Source of the DNA: a bacterium
GTDB lineage: Bacteria; Coprothermobacterota; Coprothermobacteria; Coprothermobacterales; JAADFF01
Assembly (NCBI GenBank): GCA_027063755.1
Contig: JAMORD010000126.1
Location: 1 to 5,851 of the forward strand
Direction: 5' to 3'
Length of the DNA: 5,851 bases
Part shown: in pieces, positions 1 through 5,274 of the stretch
Layout: every line of letters begins with the position of its first letter
How positions within the stretch are numbered: position 1 is the first letter of the stretch
Made by a program: the position numbers and the translations under genes
Notes under the pieces: model-generated
Databases searched by the model: none
Told to the model about the DNA's origin: nothing
Seen by the model: the letters and a program-made list of their open reading frames with translations, nothing else

Positions 1-672
1 CTTCTGTCTCTCACGGGCAAGTTTTTCCTCCATCTTACCCTCAAAAAACTCTACAAATGCTTTAACCTCCGATGGATAAAGAAAAGTGCCGTTATCTGAT
101 ACACCTAAAACAACAACAACCTTTTTCTTCTTTAGATTCTTATCGGCAAGTATATCTTTCATCACTTCATAGCCTTTTGTCTGAAGGGCCTCATATATCT
201 TCCTTGTAGAACCACTGCTAAGGACCCCCTCTTCCTCTAAAGCCCACAACATACGCTTAACAAGATTGGGAAGCATAAAATTTTTAGTCTTCTTTCCATC
301 AATAGTATCGGCCACCTTGCCATCTACCACTACCTTTTCAAAGGATATCTCTGGTATCTGCTCAACCACCTTATTTTTTAGCTTGCTGATATTCAAAAAA
401 GGCATCATCTGGTATGAAGCATTGGCGTTAGTCTTAACAAAGGGCAACTTAGCAACAAAGTCTTGCTCTGACCAGTCATCTATCTCTTTGACATCAACAT
501 CGGTAACATCTACAACCTGAAGGGGCATACCATCTTTATCTTCTACACTTAGGTGCACCCTAAGGAGCACAAAGTCTGAAGGCTTACCCAGTGGAGAGGC
601 ATATTTAAATATGCCTTTCCCTGACACCCCCACAACCTTACCCATATCCACAAGTGCCTCTAAAAATCCCAA
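1..672 (-). CDS. Possible Cas8b/Csh1 (TM1802-type) CRISPR effector large subunit, N-terminal 224 residues; runs off the window
   Basis: The reading frame is open from a TTG start to the window edge, so the C-terminus is missing. I chose TTG at 672 because it lies 8 nt after the GGGGG of a strong ribosome-binding site; the in-frame ATG at 678 overlaps that site and is less likely. The protein would begin MGFLEALVDMGK, like the short LEAL/IG-K opening I associate with the TM1802/Csh1 family. Other resemblances are a FVLLRVHLSVED strand (residues 34-45), a lysine-rich helix near 96-104, a KIYEAL helix (158-163), a lysine/valine strand (181-190) and GTFLYPSEVKAFVEFFE (195-211), which recalls the strand-then-acidic-helix preceding the family's zinc finger. 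Cas8b is the large subunit of type I-B Cascade and recognises target DNA. This is pattern memory, not an alignment. No cysteine pair is visible because the window ends first. The start is 12 nt past the stop of the 126-aa gene, so it belongs to the same operon. It could instead be an unrelated defence protein. Confidence 0.45.
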   Translation of the reverse strand, partial: MGFLEALVDMGKVVGVSGKGIFKYASPLGKPSDFVLLRVHLSVEDKDGMPLQVVDVTDVDVKEIDDWSEQDFVAKLPFVKTNANASYQMMPFLNISKLKNKVVEQIPEISFEKVVVDGKVADTIDGKKTKNFMLPNLVKRMLWALEEEGVLSSGSTRKIYEALQTKGYEVMKDILADKNLKKKKVVVVLGVSDNGTFLYPSEVKAFVEFFEGKMEEKLARERQK

Positions 673-676
673 ATGC

Positions 677-686
677 ATCACCCCCT
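677..686 (-). promoter_or_regulatory. Ribosome-binding site that decides the TTG start of the Cas8-like gene
   Basis: On the minus strand this reads AGGGGGTGAT, a near-perfect match to the anti-Shine-Dalgarno complement. The gap from the G-run to TTG (672) is 8 nt, while ATG (678-676) overlaps the site itself. The stop codon TAG of the upstream 126-aa gene (687-685) overlaps its first bases, so termination and re-initiation are likely coupled. Confidence 0.7.
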
Positions 687-1065
687 AAGAGTCGCTATGA
701 AGAGCCTGCAAAGCCTCATATACGATGTGCTCTGTAAACTCTTCCTTTTTATCTTTAAATATCTGATACAAATAGTATACACCGGTAGATGCATATCTTT
801 CGGCTATATGCACAGCCTTGTTAAAGGTATCTGCCTCATCGCCTGCAATGGCAATAATGGCGGCAAGCACCTCGTCGGGGAGAAGTGCCACTTTACCGAT
901 ATCATACTTTTTGGGCTGTTCAGGGGCTTTACCACCTCTAACCTTTCCAAGCACAGCGGAGAGTACCCAAAGTAGCGTAATGGGTACCCCCAACTGCTTA
1001 TTAATCTCTTCAAGGTACTTTTTTCCATCTTCGGTTATCTTAATACCAATAGAGGGAAGATCCAT
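685..1065 (-). CDS. 126-aa small protein with a possible DndE-like N-terminal half
   Basis: The ATG start has a textbook AGGAGGTGAT site, with 7 nt between GGAGG and ATG. The site overlaps the TAG stop of the DndD-like gene, so translation is coupled. Residues 6-40 show a short strand (IGIKIT), a basic helix (EDGKKYLEEINKQLG) and a hydrophobic helix (VPITLLWVLSAVLG). This recalls DndE (ikiskeakeyLekLkkrtG, then a hydrophobic helix); DndE is about 110-130 aa and binds DNA in phosphorothioation systems. Lying directly after a DndD-like ATPase is the expected place for dndE. Residues 41-60 form a lysine-rich linker. Residues 63-122 look helical (LLPDEVLAAIIAIAG, then aromatic-rich ASTGVYYLYQIFKD) and I do not recognise them. 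An alternative is a Cas11-like small helical subunit, since the next gene may be cas8. There is no signal peptide or enzyme motif. The gene call is secure; the family call is not. Confidence 0.88.
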   Translation of the reverse strand: MDLPSIGIKITEDGKKYLEEINKQLGVPITLLWVLSAVLGKVRGGKAPEQPKKYDIGKVALLPDEVLAAIIAIAGDEADTFNKAVHIAERYASTGVYYLYQIFKDKKEEFTEHIVYEALQALHSDS

Positions 1066-1076
1066 ATAATCACCTC

Positions 1077-3011
1077 CTAAGCAACCTTCTTTGCCACAGT
1101 ACTACTGGTGGCATCATCGTGCTCCAGCACCCAAATGGTAGAAGCCCTATTTTCAACATACTTTCTCACTTGCTCCCAATCTTTATCATTGAGAAGAAGA
1201 ATAATCTGCCTCTCTTTGGATATATCTGCAAGGACATTCATAACAAACTCAGTAGAATCACCAGAAATATTGGCCGTAGGTCTATCAATAATAACAGGAG
1301 ACTCAAGATGCATAACATCGTGCAAAGCAAGGGTATATGCAAGTGCAAGTATCTGATTTTCACCACCAGATAAACTACCTATGACATTAGCCCCCTTATC
1401 GTCAAGCACCTGAACCTCAAAGTCATCGGTAATCTTCACCTCTTTAAAAGCGTTTTCTTTCCACATCATCTTTCTAAACCAATATGTGGCACGTTGAGAC
1501 AACTCACGGGTGCTATCGCTCATTATTCTATTCATCAGTTTCTCTAAATCCTCACGAAGGGCAAGCGCATGTGTGAGCTTCTTTCTTACCATGTCTATAT
1601 CTCTAACACGACTTTCATTTTTATTAATTGCATTTTTAATACGCTGTATACGGGTCTTCAGTTCATTAATCCTTTTATCTATCTGTTCTCTTTCCTCTAT
1701 CAGCTTTTCTATCTGCTGATTGATACGGGGAATCTCCTTCATAACTTTATTGACCTCTTCAGGCAGATGTCTCTTTATATCTTTGGCAAGCTTGGCCTTC
1801 TGTCTCTTAAGATTTTCTATATCCTCTTCAAGCTCAGCCACCTCTTTACCCAGCAGAAGGATAGAATCGCGATCTTCAAGCAAGCGAGTAGCACGACCAT
1901 ATGAACGCTGAAAGATACCATAGAGAATCTGTGTGGCATCTGCTGTGGCAATATCTTTCAGACGCACTTTAAGATTATTTATCTCTTCTGCTGATAAATC
2001 TCTCTGACATATGGGACATCTACCCTTATCTATAGCATAGCGGATAAAGTCAGAAAGCCCCGGAATAACGGCATCAGCAGACTCTCTTTCTTCTATCTTC
2101 TTCTGCATGTCCTTCATATAAGGTTTGGCAAGAGCCAATATATAGAGCTTTACACCGGCAATATTCCACTGTGATAGCTTTTCCTTCCACATCTTCATCT
2201 TCTGGTTCAGCTCTTCTTCTTTTAACTCTTTTTCCTTCATTTTGAGGCTAAGATCATATGTAGAGTTAGCTATCTCCTTATACTCTTTCAGTTTCTTGTT
2301 GAGACTTGACAACTCTACACGAATCTCTGACTTTCTCTCTATGTGTTCATGCACCTCACGATCATAGTCTTCAAGCTGTCTGTAGAGCTGAGCCAGTTTG
2401 TTGTCTTTAATGGATATACGACCTGTTTGCTCGTTTATGTATGCAGTCAAATCTTCATATAGCTTCTTTAATCTGTCATATCTCAGCAAATCCTTTATAG
2501 TCGTCTGAACATCTTCTCTCTTATCTTGGGTGAAATATTTTTCCAGTGCTTCACCATCAAAGAAGAAGAAGTGACTAACTTTCTGCGGTATAAAGTTATC
2601 AAGCCATTGGGTAAAGTCTTCTTCCATCTCATCGGGTGTCTTTACAGACACCTTAGGATCGGTATATGCAACACTATCTCCAACCTTTTTCAGCCATACT
2701 TTACGCTCCAGTATCCACTGATTTAGTCCCCTTGAAACGGCCATGCGAATGCTCATAGGTACCCTACTAATACCCTCTTCAAAGATACCTGTGTAGTGAA
2801 TAGGTTTGCCATCAACTTCGCTCTTTGTCAGTTCTCTATTGTAGAGAAGATATGAGATACCATTGAGAAATGTTGTCTTACCAGTACCCATCTTTCCAAC
2901 AATAATGTGTAGATCTTCTTCTCTGGTCTTTTCCAGCTCAAAGGTTTCATCTTTATACACACGATACCCTTCAAATGTCACACTATCTATACGGGTATAT
3001 CTCTTCGCCAC
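1077..3011 (-). CDS. DndD-like SMC/Rad50-type AAA ATPase with coiled coils and a CPIC zinc-hook-like motif
   Basis: A 644-aa split ABC-type ATPase. Walker A is GKMGTGKTT (39-47). A run FFFFDGEALE (148-157) matches the FFFDGE motif I know from DndD. Long charged coiled coils occupy about 165-310 and 380-495, separated by a segment with RCPICQRDL (C332, C335), a Rad50-hook-like cysteine pair. The signature is SLSGGE (546-551) and Walker B is PVIIDRP (572-578), followed by a hydrophobic IILLL strand (603-607) and ND. In Walker B an arginine stands where most ABC ATPases have the catalytic glutamate; DndD proteins similarly have IDTP-type sequences. Length fits DndD (about 650-700 aa), which powers DNA phosphorothioation with DndC and DndE. 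The start is GTG, 7 nt after GGGGG; the preceding gene's TAA abuts it with no gap. No dndC lies upstream, so a sibling family of DndD-like defence ATPases is the main alternative. It is cytoplasmic, with DNA as the expected substrate. Confidence 0.9.
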   Translation of the reverse strand: MAKRYTRIDSVTFEGYRVYKDETFELEKTREEDLHIIVGKMGTGKTTFLNGISYLLYNRELTKSEVDGKPIHYTGIFEEGISRVPMSIRMAVSRGLNQWILERKVWLKKVGDSVAYTDPKVSVKTPDEMEEDFTQWLDNFIPQKVSHFFFFDGEALEKYFTQDKREDVQTTIKDLLRYDRLKKLYEDLTAYINEQTGRISIKDNKLAQLYRQLEDYDREVHEHIERKSEIRVELSSLNKKLKEYKEIANSTYDLSLKMKEKELKEEELNQKMKMWKEKLSQWNIAGVKLYILALAKPYMKDMQKKIEERESADAVIPGLSDFIRYAIDKGRCPICQRDLSAEEINNLKVRLKDIATADATQILYGIFQRSYGRATRLLEDRDSILLLGKEVAELEEDIENLKRQKAKLAKDIKRHLPEEVNKVMKEIPRINQQIEKLIEEREQIDKRINELKTRIQRIKNAINKNESRVRDIDMVRKKLTHALALREDLEKLMNRIMSDSTRELSQRATYWFRKMMWKENAFKEVKITDDFEVQVLDDKGANVIGSLSGGENQILALAYTLALHDVMHLESPVIIDRPTANISGDSTEFVMNVLADISKERQIILLLNDKDWEQVRKYVENRASTIWVLEHDDATSSTVAKKVA

Positions 3012-3197
3012 TTATATTCCCCCTTCCTCCTTAACAAGTCTGGTGACATACTTGTCAATAATGCTCTTTGCCTTATGAGAGGATATATAGGTCTCTTCAA
3101 ACCATATCCTCACAAGCTCGCTGAGGGCATATCGTCTTGATTCGTTATCCCATCCCTCCCTTAATGCCTCAAGCACCTTATACGCCTGATCTGCCAT
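3012..3197 (-). CDS. 61-aa helical orphan protein between helicase and ATPase genes
   Basis: A start at ATG 3197 is preceded by GGGAGGTGATTGT, an excellent ribosome-binding site. A longer frame from 3239 exists but would overlap the helicase end and lacks such a site. The product begins MADQAYKVLEALREGWDN and appears all-alpha, with three or four amphipathic helices, a tryptophan in each of the first two (W16, W33) and a basic last helix (KAKSIIDKYVTRLVKEE). There are no cysteines, membrane segments or recognised motif. The site overlaps the helicase TGA stop, and the ATPase GTG follows the TAA directly, so all three genes should be made in step. A role as an adaptor or small subunit between helicase and ATPase is inference from position only. 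I do not recognise the family. Confidence 0.8.
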   Translation of the reverse strand: MADQAYKVLEALREGWDNESRRYALSELVRIWFEETYISSHKAKSIIDKYVTRLVKEEGGI

Positions 3198-3201
3198 ACA
3201 A

Positions 3202-4464
3202 TCACCTCCCAAATAGATGTTCAATCTTTTCCACAACATTGAGATACTCAGAAAAACCTCCCACCGCTTCGCTTGCCAATCTGTCTACACGTGGCATTTG
3301 CAGGCTTAACAGTTTATCCACATAATCACCGGAAACATAGGAAGGTGGAAGGGTTATCGTGTCCCATATAGTGGCAACGCTCTTACCAGCATGCTTTCTT
3401 GTCACTCTACCTATACGCTGAGTAACAATCCTGTGTGATGACGGAGAGGCAAGGAAAATAGCCCTGCGTGCCTGGGGAATATCTACACCCTCATCAAGCA
3501 CCTTCATGGCAACAAGAACATCTATTTCTTTGTTCATAAATCTACTGATTTTCTGTTGTCTCCTTTTTTGAGAGTCATCACCTGTGATCGTCTCATAAGC
3601 AATACCATGCTCTGCAAGCACTTTCTGGGTGTCGGCAAATAACAGATAGGATGTGAATATGATGGTATGGGAAATGTTGTGGTGGCTAATAATCTGTCTC
3701 AAAACATTGAGTTTATCTTTTACCGAAATCATCGTCAGGGCACGGCGTATGGCAAGTAAAGCAGCATCATCTTCTTCATCTTGAGACAACTTTGCAGCAA
3801 TACCCCGTGTATAGTTTTGAAATGTCTCCCACTCATCATCATTCATAAAACTGGCATATACATAGTAGTGATATGGCACTATTACATCGTCGGCAAGGGC
3901 ATCTCTCAGGTCATATGTGTATATGACATCCCCCAAGAAAGCCGATATAAAGGCATTTCCACTTTCGTCAAATGCCCTCTGAGGAGTAGCAGAGATACCC
4001 AGTGTGGCGTGAAACTTATCAAGCCCTTTGAGTTTCTTCATACCATCGGACCCAAAGCGATGAGACTCATCGGCAACAAGCATAGAGGGAGTAGTAGGAG
4101 AAAGATAATATAAAAGATCGTCACCCCACGAGACAAACCATTTATATGTCGTAATGGCAATGGCTTTACTATACCAGCCCAATGATACATATCGTGCTGC
4201 CTTGATGGTATCTTTATTTGTAACAACCTTATCTACATCTAATCCATATTTTTCTATTGCCGATTTCCACTGCCCCACAAGGTGTGTAAACGGCACCAAT
4301 ATAATGACAAACCCTTTGCCCATATGCTTAAAAAACTCCTCGGTACAGGCAAGAGCCGTAAAGGTCTTGCCTGCACCTGTAGCCATGCTAATTACACCTC
4401 TCATGTTGTTATCCAACCACAGCCCAACAGCCCTTTTTTGATGCGGATATAAAGATATAGCCAT
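3202..4464 (-). CDS. SF2 DEAD/DEAH-like helicase (ResIII + Helicase_C), resembling the Dnd-linked restriction helicase family
   Basis: A complete 420-aa superfamily 2 helicase/translocase with all core motifs in order: LYPHQ (5-9), Walker A ATGAGKT (28-34), Ia LVPFTHL (56-62), Ib ITTY (104-107), motif II DESH (132-135), III SAT (158-160), IV IIFTSY (268-273), V VLDEGVDIP (322-330) and VI QRIGRVTRK (349-357). The XPB/type III restriction-like layout uses ATP to move on or unwind double-stranded DNA. It has no HD, PLD or other nuclease domain and only about 60 residues after motif VI, so it must cut through a partner or not at all. A family annotated as DNA phosphorothioation system restriction enzyme has this size and domain content, and the DndD-like neighbour supports the link. 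It is not a typical Cas3 because the HD domain is absent. The ATG start follows AGAGGTGG with good spacing, 12 nt after the stop of the 132-aa gene. Confidence 0.95.
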   Translation of the reverse strand: MAISLYPHQKRAVGLWLDNNMRGVISMATGAGKTFTALACTEEFFKHMGKGFVIILVPFTHLVGQWKSAIEKYGLDVDKVVTNKDTIKAARYVSLGWYSKAIAITTYKWFVSWGDDLLYYLSPTTPSMLVADESHRFGSDGMKKLKGLDKFHATLGISATPQRAFDESGNAFISAFLGDVIYTYDLRDALADDVIVPYHYYVYASFMNDDEWETFQNYTRGIAAKLSQDEEDDAALLAIRRALTMISVKDKLNVLRQIISHHNISHTIIFTSYLLFADTQKVLAEHGIAYETITGDDSQKRRQQKISRFMNKEIDVLVAMKVLDEGVDIPQARRAIFLASPSSHRIVTQRIGRVTRKHAGKSVATIWDTITLPPSYVSGDYVDKLLSLQMPRVDRLASEAVGGFSEYLNVVEKIEHLFGR

Positions 4465-4476
4465 AGAACCACCTCT

Positions 4477-4875
4477 TTAATCTTTGACAACACGAATAGG
4501 AATGAGCACACGCATATCCTCTGCAACATCGGCATCAAAGACATAGATGGCACCATGACCCTCTAAAGCTGTCTGATGCCAATGGCTAAAATATGCAGCA
4601 GGCTTTTTGTAATACGCATCAATGACATTTTGAGAGGCTATCACATTCATAACATAAGACACAAGTTCGTCAAATGAAGAAACCTTCTTTAAAACACTGT
4701 CAAACTCATTGGAGGAAAGCACTACAAACGCTTCCTGTCCTGTTGAGATGATGCAATAGTCGGAAAGTTTCCACAACCAATCAAGATTTTTACGCTGTGC
4801 AATAAAAACTGGAATGGAATCATCTAAAAGATTTCTATCTGTCTGTATAAGGCCACACCCCAAAGATTCCACCAA
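4477..4875 (-). CDS. 132-aa orphan protein of unknown function, second gene of the operon
   Basis: I chose TTG at 4875 because it is 8 nt after the GGGGG of a strong site. GTG at 4884 lies inside the site, and GTG at 4872 is 3 nt further on and also possible. The product starts MVESLGCGLIQTD and reads as a mixed alpha/beta soluble protein. A hydrophobic start is followed by IPVFIAQRKNLDWLWKLSDYC (a strand and a tryptophan-rich helix), a short STGQEAFVVLSS strand, a helical middle (FDSVLKKVSSFDELVSYVMNVI), a YFSHWHQTALEGHG stretch with three histidines, and a final strand pair ending VLIPIRVVKD. The histidine cluster could bind metal, but no known catalytic signature is seen. There is no signal peptide or membrane helix. 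It sits 12 nt before the helicase gene. I do not recognise the family; a partner or sensor for the helicase is only a positional guess. Confidence 0.8.
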   Translation of the reverse strand: MVESLGCGLIQTDRNLLDDSIPVFIAQRKNLDWLWKLSDYCIISTGQEAFVVLSSNEFDSVLKKVSSFDELVSYVMNVIASQNVIDAYYKKPAAYFSHWHQTALEGHGAIYVFDADVAEDMRVLIPIRVVKD

Positions 4876-4879
4876 TACT

Positions 4880-4889
4880 ATCACCCCCT
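4880..4889 (-). promoter_or_regulatory. Ribosome-binding site that decides the TTG start of the 132-aa gene
   Basis: The minus strand reads AGGGGGTGAT, with 8 nt from the G-run to TTG (4875). It has the same sequence and spacing as the site before the Cas8-like gene, and this consistency supports TTG as the real start in both. Confidence 0.65.
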
Positions 4890-4916
4890 ATTGTTTTTTT
4901 CATGCTTTTTCCCCAA

Positions 4917-5141
4917 TTACCAGAGGTCACCCAAGAGCTTCTTCATTTCGCCCTCATATTGACGAGCATAGCCATATCTGTATTCCATCTCCCATGGATC
5001 ATCGGTATCATCCTCCATGTCAAAGTCATACCAGAAGCACTTTGCTGCAAAGCCCCATTCATGGGGATGAATGTAATCATCATCAAGAATAGAATGCCCA
5101 CGCTTTACAGACTTCTCCCCAATATACAATGATTTCCTCAC
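4917..5141 (-). CDS. 74-aa acidic, aromatic-rich orphan protein, first gene of the operon
   Basis: The GTG start is preceded by ATGGAGGTGATATAA, one of the best ribosome-binding sites in the window, which is the main support for a gene this short. The product has a basic start (MRKSLYIGEKSVKRG), a histidine-containing DDYIHPHEWG segment, then a strongly acidic and aromatic centre (residues 36-55, with D39, D41, E43, D44, D45, D47 and D48) and a helical, mixed-charge C-terminus ending in W. Net charge by count is about -7. It has one cysteine (C35) and no membrane segment. The acidic surface could suggest a DNA mimic or a binding partner for a basic protein, but this is speculation. It follows the leader region and hairpin and is probably the first cistron of the defence-like operon. 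Confidence 0.7.
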   Translation of the reverse strand: MRKSLYIGEKSVKRGHSILDDDYIHPHEWGFAAKCFWYDFDMEDDTDDPWEMEYRYGYARQYEGEMKKLLGDLW

Positions 5142-5245
5142 TTATATCACCTCCATATATATGTTCAAACTTTCTCTTCAAGTGCGTATAGGAGGCATAA
5201 AAAGAAAAAATCTGTATCCATCTTCTAATAAATAGGCTGGAAAGG
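5142..5245 (-). other. Leader region upstream of the seven-gene operon
   Basis: This stretch separates the hairpin from the 74-aa gene. It holds a pyrimidine-rich segment (ATTTTTTCTTTTTATG on the minus strand) and the ribosome-binding site of the 74-aa gene. I find no convincing -35/-10 pair: TATACG and TATATG hexamers occur but without a good partner, or too close to the start codon. It also contains an 18-codon frame (5221-5165) with only a weak ribosome-binding site. The operon promoter may lie here in non-consensus form, or transcription may read through the hairpin. Confidence 0.4.
5146..5168 (-). repeat. Leader segment similar to the helicase/61-aa junction (3201-3224)
   Basis: The minus strand here (TTGAACAT, then TATATATGG, AGGTGAT) matches the minus strand at 3224-3201 at 21 of 24 aligned positions with one gap. 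In the second copy the same bases encode the last codons of the helicase and include its stop. Part of the match is simply the shared ribosome-binding site; the TTGAACAT portion is not explained by that. Confidence 0.35.
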
Positions 5246-5274
5246 GCTCCGCCGAGGGCAATCCTCAGCGGAGC
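5246..5274 (-). terminator. Terminator-like hairpin, 12-bp GC-rich stem, overlapping a stop codon
   Basis: The arms are 5246-5257 and 5263-5274 with a 5-base loop. The pairing is perfect except for one position, which is a U-G wobble in minus-strand RNA but an A-C mismatch in plus-strand RNA; this favours function in minus-strand transcripts. The TGA of the membrane-protein gene (5267-5265) lies in the stem. The bases after the stem read CCCTTTCC, so the U-tract is poor; this may be a weak or attenuating terminator or an RNA-stabilising stem. Confidence 0.55.

Noticed and set aside
673-1069. Plus-strand frames opposite the 126-aa gene
   Set aside because: They are antisense to a gene with a perfect ribosome-binding site, lack their own sites, and read as low-complexity Ser/Leu/Phe/Cys-rich products typical of antisense translation.
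1108-1911. Plus-strand frames opposite the ATPase, some with hydrophobic, membrane-like products
   Set aside because: They are antisense shadows of lysine/glutamate-rich coiled coils, which read as Leu/Phe/Ser-rich on the other strand; no ribosome-binding sites were seen.
3012-3239. Longer 75-aa version of the 61-aa gene starting at 3239
   Set aside because: It would overlap the end of the helicase by about 38 bases, while the internal ATG at 3197 has an ideal ribosome-binding site.
3202-4464. Helicase as Cas3 or DinG-type
   Set aside because: There is no HD nuclease domain, motif II is DESH, there is no iron-sulfur cysteine cluster as in DinG, and the protein is too short for either.
4850-4903. 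22-codon frame starting MKKTIGGD (ATG at about 4903) overlapping the start of the 132-aa gene
   Set aside because: GGGG upstream gives reasonable spacing to ATG, but the frame ends after 22 codons and overlaps the better-supported 132-aa gene. The GGG there more likely continues the junction after the 74-aa stop.
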